Shown here in pieces: positions 10,726 through 21,301 of a DNA stretch of 64,000 nucleotides (position 1 is the stretch's first letter; each line of letters opens with the position of its first letter). The translations under genes were made by a program, and so were the position numbers. This stretch comes from Marthasterias glacialis (taxonomy: Eukaryota; Echinodermata; Asteroidea; Forcipulatida; Asteriidae): assembly GCA_911728455.2 (NCBI GenBank), contig OU452228.1:5828001-5892000 (forward strand), written 5' to 3'. The notes below the pieces were generated by a model. It was not told the origin of the DNA and made no database searches. It was given only the letters and a program-made list of their open reading frames with translations.

Positions 10726-11064
10726 TCCAACAGTGTCAGACTTGTCACTTTCCCGCCATTACTTTGGGAGATAGAGCCGTTGCTAAGTCTTGTTTACCTG
10801 CAGGTACAAGAAATTTCTCTCTAGCCCCATTATTTCTGGAGTTATTGGCCGTGGTGCAGCCGACTTCTTTTTTTCGGCGTTTTTTTTTGCTGGCTTCAGT
10901 CCAGCACACACGTATAGGGGCCTTTGCTATTGTTGACGTACACACAGCATGGCCGTATGCACTGGACATCCTCGGGGTGTCCTCACTCCGCGGTCCCTGG
11001 CATCCTCCCTGTTTATTCCGCAGCCCCAAGACCGGCATTTCTGGAAAGCCCATGAGCAGGGCTT
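10726..11064. repeat. Truncated 339-bp monomer with an internal junction
   Basis: This is the only grossly short unit in the window. It begins like a d-type unit (compare 11552) up to GTCTTGTTT at about 10796, then jumps directly to ACCTGCAGGTAC, which normally lies about 150 bp further on, and continues as a b-type unit (CTTCAGTCC, ATTCCGCAG). Only one T is shared at the junction, so this is not an in-register homologous exchange. The following c unit at 11065 almost duplicates the c unit at 10239, so the joint also closes an 826-bp tandem duplication (487 + 339 bp). Confidence 0.93.
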
Positions 11065-12525
11065 TCCAACAGTGTTAGACTTTTCACTTTCACGCCATTA
11101 TTTTTGGAGATAGAGCGGTTGCTAAGTCTTGTTTTCACTCTGTTCCAGCTTCGTGTACAAAAGTGCCATCAGACAGGCTTTTGAAGCGCATTCGGAGCAG
11201 CCCCGCTCCCTGGTGGTTTCAAGGTGGAAGATGGCCCTGGCTGGCCGGAAAAACCAGATTTTCGGATGCAGGACTATGGCAGCTATCTGCAGGTACAAGA
11301 AATTTCTCTCTAGCCCCATTATTTCTGGAGTTATTGGCCGTGGTGCTGCCGACTTCTTTTTTCGGCGTTTTTTTTTGCTGGCTTCGGTCCAGCACACACG
11401 TATATGGGCCTTTGCTATGTTGACGTACATACAGCATGGCCTTTTGCACTGGACATCCTCGGGGTGTCCTCACTCCGCGGTCCCTGGCATCCTCTCTGCT
11501 TATCCCGCAGCCCCAAGACCGGCATTTCTGGAAAGCCCATGAGCAGGGCTTTCCAACAGTGTCAGACTTGTCACTTTCCCGCCATTACTTTGGGAGATAG
11601 AGCCGTTGCTAAGTCTTGTTTTCACTCTGTTACAGCTTCGTGTACAAAAGTGCCATTATACAGGCTTTTGAAGCGCATTCGGAGCAGCCCCGCTTCCTGG
11701 TGGTTTCAAGGTGGAAGATGGCCCTGGCTGGCCGGGAAAACCAGATTTTCGGATGCAGGACTATGGCAGCTACCTGCAGGTACAAGAAATTTCTCTCTAG
11801 CCCCATTATTTCTGGAGTTATTGGCCGTGGTGCTGCCGACTTCTTTTTTCGGCGTTTTTTTTGCTGGCTTCGGTCCAGCACACACGTATAGGGGCCTTTG
11901 CTATTGTTGACGTACACACATCATGGCCGTATGCACTGGACATCCTCGGGGTGTCCTCACTCCGCGGTCCCTGGCATCCTCCCTGTTTATCCCGCAGCCC
12001 CAAGACCGGCATTTCTGGAAAGCCCATGAGCAGGGCTTTCCAACAGTGTCAGACTTGTTACTCTCCCGCCATTACTTTGGGAGATAGAGCCGTTGCTAAG
12101 TCTTGTTTTCACTCTGTTACAGCTTCGTGTACAAAAGTGCCATTAGACAGGCTTTTGAAGCGCATTCGGAGCAGCCCCGCTCCCTGGTGGTTTCAAGGTG
12201 GAAGATGGCCCTGGCTGGCCGGGAAAACCAGATTTTCGGATGCAGGACTATGGCAGCTACCTGCAGGTACAAGAAATTTCTTTCTAGCCCCATTATTTCT
12301 GGAGTTATTGGCCGTGGCGCTGCCGACTTCTTTTTTCGGCGTTTTTTTTTTGCTGGCTTCGGTCCAGCACACACGTAGCGGCCTTTGCTATTGTTGACGT
12401 ACACACAGCATGGCCTTTTGCACTGGACATCCTCGGGGTGTCCTCACTCCGCGGTCCCTGGCATCCTCTCTGCTTATCCCGCAGCCCCAAGACCGGCATT
12501 TCTGGAAAGCCCATGAGCAGGGCTT
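11065..12525. repeat. Three-monomer block c, d/e chimera, f
   Basis: Units start at 11065 (c), 11552 and 12039 (f). The 11552 unit carries d markers in its first half (TTATACAGG, GCTTCCTGG, GTGGAAG, TACAAGAAATTTC) and e markers in its last part (TTCGGCGT, CTTCGGTCC, ACATCATGG). It is therefore a d/e fusion that removed one monomer length, with the switch between roughly 11790 and 11852. The f unit matches those at 2439 and 15452. Confidence 0.85.
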
Positions 12526-14477
12526 TCCAACAGTGTCAGACTTGTCACTTTCCCGCCATTACTTTGGGAGATAGAGCCGTTGCTAAGTCTTGTTTTCACT
12601 CTGTTACAGCTTCGTGTACAAAAGTGCCATTATACAGGCTTTTGAAGCGCATTCGGAGCAGTCCCGCTCCCTGGTGGTTTCAAAGTAGAAGATGGCCCTG
12701 GCTGGCCGGGAAAACCAGATTTTCGGATGCAGGACTATGGCAGCTACCTGCAGGTACAAGAAATTTCTCTCTAGCCCCATTATTTCTGGAGTTATTGGCC
12801 GTGGTGCTGCCGACTTCTTTTTTCGGTGTTTTTTTTGCTGGCTTCGGTCCAGCACACACGTATAGGGGCCTTTGCTATTGTTGACGTACACACAGCCTGG
12901 CCGTATGCACTGGACATCCTCGGGGTGTCCTCACTCCGCGGTCCTTGGCATCCTCCCTGTTTATCCCGCAGCCCCAAGACCAGCATTTCTGGAAAGCCCA
13001 TGAGCAGGGCTTTCCAACAGTGTCAGACTTGTCACTTTCCCGCCATTACTTTGGGAGATAGAGCCGTTGCTAAGTCTTGTTTTCACTCTGTTACAGCTTC
13101 GTATACAAAAGTGCCATTAGACAGGCTTTTGAAGCGCATTCGGAGCAGCCCCGCTCCCTGGTGGTTTCAAGGTGGAAGATGGCCCTGGCTGGCCGGGAAA
13201 ACCAGATTTTCGGATGCAGGACTATGGCAGCTACCTGCAGGTACAAGAAATTTCTCTCTAGCCCCATTATTTCTGGAGTTATTGGCCGTGGTGCAGCCGA
13301 CTTCTTTTTTTCGGCGTTTTTTTTTGCTGGCTTCGGTCCAGCACACACGTATAGGGGCCTTTGCTATTGTTGACGTACACACAGCATGGCCTTTTGCACT
13401 GGACATCCTCGGGGTGTCCTCACTCCGCGGTCCCTGGCATCCTCTCTGTTTATCTCGCAGCCACAAGACCGGCATTTCTGGAAAGCCCATGAGCAGGGCT
13501 TTCCAACAGTGTCAGACTTTTGACTTTCCCGCCATTACTTTGGGAGATAGAGCCGTTGCTAAGTCTTGTTTTCACTCTGTTACAGCTTCGTATACAAAAG
13601 TGCCATTAGACAGGCTTTTGAAGCGCATTCGGAGCAGCCCCGCTCCCTGGTGGTTTCAAGGTGGAAGATGGCCCTGGCTGGCCGGGAAAACCAGATTTTC
13701 GGATGCAGGACTATGGCAGCTACCTGCAGGTACAAGAAATTTCTCTCTAGCCCCATTATTTCTGGAGTTATTGGCCGTGGTGCAGCCGACTTCTTTTTTT
13801 CGGCGTTTTTTTTTGCTGGCTTCAGTCCAGCACACACGTATAGGGGCCTTTGCTATTGTTGACGTACACACAGCATGGCCGTATGCACTGGACATCCTCG
13901 GGGTGTCCTCACTCCGCGGTCCCTGGCATCCTCCCTGTTTATTCCGCAGCCCCAAGACCGGCATTTCTGGAAAGCCCATGAGCAGGGCTTTCCAACAGTG
14001 TTAGACTTTTCACTTTCACGCCATTATTTTTGGAGATAGAGCGGTTGCTAAGTCTTGTTTTCACTCTGTTCCAGCTTCGTGTACAAAAGTGCCATCAGAC
14101 AGGCTTTTGAAGCGCATTCGGAGCAGCCCCGCTCCCTGGTGGTTTCAAGGTGGAAGATGGCCCTGGCTGGCCGGAAAAACCAGATTTTCGGATGCAGGAC
14201 TATGGCAGCTATCTGCAGGTACAAGAAATTTCTCTCTAGACCCATTATTTCTGGAGTTATTGGCCGTGGTGCTGCCGACTTCTTTTTTCGGCGTTTTTTT
14301 TTGCTGGCTTCGGTCCAGCACACACGTATATGGGCCTTTGCTATGTTGACGTACACACAGCATGGCCTTTTGCACTGGACATCCTCGGGGTGTCCTCACT
14401 CCGCGGTCCCTGGCATCCTCTCTGCTTATCCCGCAGCCCCAAGACCGGCATTTCTGGAAAGCCCATGAGCAGGGCTT
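12526..14477. repeat. Four-monomer block a-b'-b-c, copy 2
   Basis: Units start at 12526, 13013, 13502 and 13991 and copy 8774-10725. The first unit is a chimera: its 5' part has the d marker TTATACAGG and the e marker GCAGTCCCG plus CAAAGTAGAAG, and its 3' part is type a (GCCTGGCCG, ACCAGCATT). The early TTGTCAC/TTTTGAC variants are swapped between the b' and b units relative to copy 1. The c unit gained an XbaI-type TCTAGA at about 14236 (normal: CTAGCCCC). Confidence 0.83.
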
Positions 14478-16425
14478 TCCAACAGTGTCAGACTTGTCAC
14501 TTTCCCGCCATTACTTTGGGAGATAGAGCCGTTGCTAAGTCTTGTTTTCACTCTGTTACAGCTTCGTGTACAAAAGTGCCATTATACAGGCTTTTGAAGC
14601 GCATTCGGAGCAGCCCCGCTTCCTGGTGGTTTCAAGGTGGAAGATGGCCCTGGCTGGCCGGGAAAACCAGATTTTCGGATGCAGGACTATGGCAGCTACC
14701 TGCAGGTACAAGAAATTTCTCTCTAGCCCCATTATTTCTGGAGTTATTGGCCGTGGTGCTGCCGACTTCTTTTTTCGGTGTTTTTTTTGCTGGCTTCGTT
14801 CCAGCACACACGTATAGGGGCCTTTGCTATTGTTGACGTACACATAGCATGGCCGTATGCACTGGACATCCTCGGGGTGTCCTCACTCCGCGGTCCCTGG
14901 CATTCTCCCTGTTTATCCTGCAGCCCCAAGACCGGCATTTCTGGAAAGCCCATGAGCAGGGCTTTCCAACAGTGTCAGACTTGTCACTTTCCCGCCATTA
15001 CTTTGGGAGATAGAGCCGTTGCTAAGTCTTGTTTTCACTCTGTTACTGCTTCGTGTACAAAAGTGCCATTAGACAGGCTTTTGAAGCGCATTCGGAGCAG
15101 TCCCGCTCCCTGGTGGTTTCAAGGTAGAAGATGGCCCTGGCTGGCCGGGAAAACCAGATTTTCGGATGCAGGACTATGGCAGCTACCTGCAGGTACAAAA
15201 AAATTCTCTCTAGCCCCATTATTTCTGGAGTTATTGGCCGTGGTGCTGCCGACTTCTTTTTTCGGCGTTTTTTTTGCTGGCTTCGGTCCAGCACACACGT
15301 ATAGGGGCCTTTGCTATTGTTGACGTACACACATCATGGCCGTATGCACTGGACATCCTCGGGGTGTCCTCACTCCGCGGTCCCTGGCATCCTCCCTGTT
15401 TATCCCGCAGCCCCAAGACCGGCATTTCTGGAAAGCCCATGAGCAGGGCTTTCCAACAGTGTCAGACTTGTTACTCTCCCGCCATTACTTTGGGAGATAG
15501 AGCCGTTGCTAAGTCTTGTTTTCACTCTGTTACAGCTTCGTGTACAAAAGTGCCATTAGACAGGCTTTTGAAGCGCATTCGGAGCAGCCCCGCTCCCTGG
15601 TGGTTTCAAGGTGGAAGATGGCCCTGGCTGGCCGGGAAAACCAGATTTTCGGATGCAGGACTATGGCAGCTACCTGCAGGTACAAGAAATTTCTTTCTAG
15701 CCCCATTATTTCTGGAGTTATTGGCCGTGGCGCTGCCGACTTCTTTTTTCGGCGTTTTTTTTTTGCTGGCTTCGGTCCAGCACACACGTAGCGGCCTTTG
15801 CTATTGTTGACGTACACACAGCATGGCCTTTTGCACTGGACATCCTCGGGGTGTCCTCACTCCGCGGTCCCTGGCATCCTCTCTGCTTATCCCGCAGCCC
15901 CAAGACCGGCATTTCTGGAAAGCCCATGAGCAGGGCTTTCCAACAGTGTCAGACTTGTCACTTTCCCGCCATTACTTTGGGAGATAGAGCCGTTGCTAAG
16001 TCTTGTTTTCACTCTGTTACAGCTTCGTGTACAAAAGTGCCATTATACAGGCTTTTGAAGCGCATTCGGAGCAGTCCCGCTCCCTGGTGGTTTCAAAGTA
16101 GAAGATGGCCCTGGCTGGCCGGGAAAACCAGATTTTCGGATGCAGGACTATGGCAGCTACCTGCAGGTACAAAAAAATTCTCTCTAGCCCCATTATTTCT
16201 GGAGTTATTGGCCGTGGTGCTGCCGACTTCTTTTTTCGGTGTTTTTTTTGCTGGCTTCGTTCCAGCACACACGTATAGGGGCCTTTGCTATTGTTGACGT
16301 ACACATAGCATGGCCGTATGCACTGGACATCCTCGGGGTGTCCTCACTCCGCGGTCCCTGGCATTCTCCCTGTTTATCCTGCAGCCCCAAGACCGGCATT
16401 TCTGGAAAGCCCATGAGCAGGGCTT
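14478..16425. repeat. Block d-e-f plus a d/e/d mosaic monomer
   Basis: Units at 14478, 14965 and 15452 repeat the d-e-f order of 1465-2925 with few differences; the e unit reads CTATTGTTGAC rather than CTATATTTGAC. The unit at 15939 is a mosaic: d at its start (TTATACAGG), e in the middle (GCAGTCCCG, TACAAAAAAATTC) and d at the end (CTTCGTTCC, CACATAGC, CCTGCAGCC). It is the last unit of the region A type; the next unit changes many diagnostic sites at once. Confidence 0.82.
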
Positions 16426-19400
16426 TCCAACAGTGTCAGACTTTTGACTTTCCCGCCATTACTTTGAGAGATAGAGCCGTTGCTAAGTCTTGTTTTCACT
16501 CTGTTACAGCTTCGTGTACAAAAGTGCCATTAGACAGGCTTTTGAAGCGCATTCGGAGCAGCCCCGCTCCCTGGTGGTTTCAAGGTGGAAGATGGCCCTG
16601 GCTGGCCGGGAAAACCAGATTTTCGGATGCAGGACTATGGCAGCTACCTGCAGGTACAAGAAATTTCTCTCTAGCCCCATTATTTCTGGAGTTATTGGCC
16701 GTGGCGCTGCGGACTTCTTTTTTCGGCGTTTTTTTTTGCTGGCTTCGGTCCAGCACACACGTAGCGGCCTTTGCTATTGTTGACGTACACACAGCATGGC
16801 CTTTTGCACTGGACATCCTCGGGGTGTCCTCACTCCGCGGTCCCTGGCATCATCCCTGTTTATCCCGCAGCCCCAAGACCGGCATTTCTGGAAAGCCCAT
16901 GAGCAGGGCTTTCCAACAGTGTCAGACTTTTGACTTTCCCGCCATTACGTTGGGAGATAGAGCCGTTGCTAAGTCTTGTTTTCACTCTGTTACAGCTTCG
17001 TGTAAAAAAGTGCCATTAGACAGGCTTTTGAAGCGCATTCGGAGCAGCCCCGCTCCCTGGTGGTTTCAAGGTGGAAGATGGCCCTGGCTGGCCGGGAAAA
17101 CCAGATTTTCGGATGCAGGACTATGGCAGCTTCCTGCAGGTACAAGAAATTTCTCTCTAGCCCCATTATTTCTGGAGTTATTGGCCGTGGCGCTGCCGAC
17201 TTCTTTTTTCGGCGTTTTTTTTTGCTGGCTTCAGTCCAGCACACACGTATAGGGGCCTTTGCTATTGTTGACGTACACACAGCATGGCCGTATGCACTGG
17301 ACATCCTCGGGGTGTCTTCACTCCGCGGTCCTTGGCATCCTCCCTGTTTATTCCGCAGCCCCAAGACCGGCATTTCTGGAAAGCCCATGAGCAGGGCTTT
17401 CCAACAGTGTCAGACTTGTCACTTTCCCGCCATTACTTTGGGAGATAGAGCCGTTGCTAAGTCTTGTTTTCACTCTGTTACAGCTTCGTGTACAAAAGTG
17501 CCATTAGACAGGCTTTTGAAACGCATTCGAAGCAGCCCCGCTCCCTGGTGGTTTCAAAGTAGAAGATGGCCCTGGCTGGCCGGGAAAACCAGATGTTCGG
17601 ATGCAGGACTATGGCAGCTACCTGCAGGTACAAGAAATTTCTCTCTAGCCCCATTATTTCTGGAGTTATTGGCCGTGGCGCTGCCGACTTCTTTTTTCGG
17701 CGTTTTTTTTTGCTGGCTTCAGTCCAGCACACACGTATAGGGGCCTTTGCTATTGTTGACGTACACACAGCATGGCCGTATGCACTGGACATCCTCGGGG
17801 TGTCCTCACTCCGCGGTCCCTGGCATCCTCCCTGTTTATCCCGCAGCCCCAAGACCGGCATTTCTGGAAAGCCCATGAGCAGGGCTTTCCAACAGTGTCA
17901 GACTTTTGACTTTCCCGCCATTACTTTGGGAGATAGAGCCGTTGCTAAGTCTTGTTTTCACTCTGTTACAGCTTCGTGTACAAAAGTGCCATTAGACAGG
18001 CTTTTGAAGCGCATTCGGAGCAGCCCCGCTCCCTGGTGGTTTCAAGGTGGAAGATGGCCCTGGCTGGCCGGGAAAACCAGATTTTTCGGATGCAGGACTA
18101 TGGCAGCTACCTGCAGGTACAAGAAATTTCTCTCTAGCCCCATTATTTCTGGAGTTATTGGCCGTGGCGCTGCCAACTTCTTTTTTCGGCGTTTTTTTTT
18201 GCTGGCTTCGGTCCAGCACACACGTAGCGGCCTTTGCTATTGTTGACGTACACACAGCATGGCCTTTTGCACTGGACATCCTCGGGGTGTCCTCACTCCG
18301 CGGTCCCTGGCATCATCCCTGTTTATCCCGCAGCCCCAAGACCGGCATTTCTGGAAAGCCCATGAGCAGGGCTTTCCAACAGTGTCAGACTTTTGACTTT
18401 CCCGCCATTACGTTGGGAGATAGAGCCGTTGCTAAGTCTTGTTTTCACTCTCTTACAGCTTCGTGTACAAAAGTGCCATTAGACAGGCTTTTGAAGCGCA
18501 TTCGGAGCAGCCCCGCTCCCTGGTGGTTTCAAGGTGGAAGATGGCCCTGGCTGGCCGGGAAAACCAGATTTTCGGATGCAGGACTATGGCAGCTACCTGC
18601 AGGTACAAGAAATTTCTCTGTAGCCCCATTATTTCTGGAGTTATTGGCCGTGGCGCTGCCGACTTCTTTTTTCGGCGTTTTTTTTTGCTGGCTTCAGTCC
18701 AGCACACACGTAAAGGGGCCTTTGCTATTGTTGACGTACACACAGCATGGCCGTATGCACTGGACATCCTCGGGGTGTCCTCACTCCGCGGTCCTTGGCA
18801 TCCTCCCTGTTTATCCTGCAGCCCCAAGACCGGCATTTCTGGAAAGCCCATGAGCAGGGCTTTCCAACAGTGTCAGACTTGTCACTTTCCCGCCAATACT
18901 TTGGGAGATAGAGTCGTTGCTCAGTCTTGTTTTCACTCTGTTACAGCTTCGTGTACAAAAGTGCCATTAGACAGGCTTTTGAAGCGCATTCGGAGCAGCC
19001 CCGCTCCCTGGTGGTTTCAAGGTGGAAGATGGCCCTGGCTGGCCGGGAAAACCAGATTTACGGATGCAGGACTATGGCAGCTACCTGCAGGTACAAGAAA
19101 TTTCTCTCTAGCCCCATTATTTCTGGAGTTATTGGCCGTGGTGCTGCCAACTTCTTTTTTCGGCGTTTTTTTTTGCTGGCTTCGGTCCAGCACACACGTA
19201 GCGGCCTTTGCTATTGTTGACGTACACACAGCATGGCCTTTTGCACTGGACATCCTCGGGGTGTCCTCACTCCGCGGTCCCTGGCATCCTCCCTGTTTAT
19301 CCCGCAGCCCCAAGACCGGCATTTCTGGAAAGCCCATGAGCAGGGCTTTCCAACAGTGTCAGACTTTTGACTTTCCCGCCATTACTTTGGGAGATAGAGC

Positions 19401-21301
19401 CGTTGCTAAGTCTTGTTTTCACTCTGTTACAGCTTCGTGTACAAAAGTGCCATTAGACAGGCTTTTGAAGCGCATTCGGAGCAGCCCTGCTCCCTGGTAG
19501 TTTCAAGGTGGAAGATGGCCCTGGCTGGCCGGGAAAACCAGATTTTCGGATGCAGGACTATGGCAGCTACCTGCAGGTACAAGAAATTTCTCTCTAGCCC
19601 CATTATTTCTGGAGTTATTGGCCGTGGCGCTGCCGACTTCTTTTTTCGGCGTTTTTTTTTGCTGGCTTCAGTCCAGCACACACGTATAGGGGCCTTTGCT
19701 ATTGTTGACGTACACACAGCATGGCCGTATGCACTGGACATCCTCGGGGTGTCCTCACTCCGCGGTCCTTGGCATCCTCCCTGTTTATCCCGCAGCCCCA
19801 AGACCGGCATTTCTGGAAAGCCCATGAGCAGGGCTTTCCAACAGTGTCAGACTTGTCACTTTCCCGCCATTACTTTGGGAGATAGAGCCGTTGCTAAGTC
19901 TTGTTTTCACTCTGTTACAGCTTCGTGTACAAAAGTGCCATTAGACAGGCTTTTGAAGCGCATTCGGAGCAGCCCCGCTCCCTGGTGGTTTCAAGGTGGA
20001 AGATGGCCCTGGCTGGCCGGGAAAACCAGATTTTCGGATGCAGGACTATGGCAGCTACCTGCAGGTACAAGAAATTTCTCTCTAGCCCCATTATTTCTGG
20101 AGTTATTGGCCGTGGCGCTGCCAACTTCTTTTTTCTTCGTTTTTTTTTTTTCTGGCTTCGGTCCAGCACACACGTATAGGGGCCTTTGCTATTGTTGACG
20201 TACACACAGCATGGCCGTATGCACTGGACATCCTCGGGGTGTCCTCACTCCACGGTCCTTGGCATCCTCCCTTTTTATCCCGCAGCCCCAAGACCGGCAT
20301 TTCTGGAAAGCCCATGAGCAGGGCTTTCCAACAGTGTCAGACTTTTGACTTTCCCGCCATTACTTTGGGAGATAGAGCCGTTGCTAAGTCTTGTTTTCAC
20401 TCTGTTACAGCTTCGTGTACAAAAGTGCCATTAGACAGGCTTTTGAAGCGCATTCGGAGCAGCCCTGCTCCCTGGTGGTTTCAAGGTGGAAGATGGCCCT
20501 GGCTGGCCGGGAAAACCAGATTTTCGGATGCAGGACTATGGCAGCTACCTGCAGGTACAAGAAATTTCTCTATAGCCCCATTATTTCTGGAGTTATTGGC
20601 CGTGGCGCTGCCAACTTCTTTTTTCTTCGTTTTTTTTTTGCTGGCTTCGGTCCAGCACACACGTAGCGGCCTTTGCTATTGTTGACGTACACACAGCATG
20701 GCCTTTTGCACTGGACATCCTCGGGGTGTCCTCACTCCGCGGTCCCTGGCATCATCCCTGTTTATCCCGCAGCCCCAAGACCGGCATTTCTGGAAAGCCC
20801 ATGAGCAGGGCTTTCCAACAGTGTCAGACTTTTGACTTTCCCGCCATTACTTTGGGAGATAGAGCCGTTGCTAAGTCTTGTTTTCACTCTGTTACAGCTT
20901 CGTGTACAAAAGTGCCATTAGACAGGCTTTTGAAGCGCATTCGGAGCAGCCCCGCTCCCTGGTGGTTTCAAGGTGGAAGATGGCCCTGGCTGGCCGGGAA
21001 AACCAGATTTTCGGATGCAGGACTATGGCAGCTACCTGCAGGTACAAGAAATTTCTCTCTAGCCCCATTATTTCTGGAGTTATTGGCCGTGGCGCTGCCG
21101 ACTTCTTTTTTCGGCGTTTTTTTTTGCTGGCTTCGGTCCAGCACACACGTATAGGGGTCTTTGCTATTGTTGACGTACACACAGCATGGCCTTTTGCACT
21201 GGACATCCTCGGGGTGTCCTCACTCCGCGGTCCCTGGCATCATCCCTGTTTATCCCGCAGCCCCAAGACCGGCATTTCTGGAAAGCCCATGAGCAGGGCT
21301 T
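16426..21301. repeat. Mixed satellite zone without a clean higher-order period
   Basis: Ten units start at 16426, 16912, 17400, 17888, 18375, 18863, 19349, 19837, 20327 and 20814. GTGGCGCTGCC replaces the GTGGTGCTGCC form that dominates before (one exception near 19138). Units with ACGTAGCGG (f-like) alternate irregularly with ACGTATAGG units. Private changes include GTGTAAAAAAG at about 17001, an extra T in CCAGATTTTTCGG at about 18081, ACGTAAAGG at about 18710 and AGATTTACGG at about 19058. The unit at 19837 is the longest full unit (490 bp). Confidence 0.85.

Noticed and set aside
10726..11064. Insertion of a mobile element at the short monomer
   Set aside because: The unit has only lost sequence; both sides are ordinary satellite and there is no inserted segment or target-site duplication.
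19427..19825. Minus-strand frames with a lysine/arginine-rich stretch resembling a nuclear localisation signal
   Set aside because: The basic stretch is only the T tract read in reverse. The same frame recurs in every unit and is broken wherever T-tract length changes.
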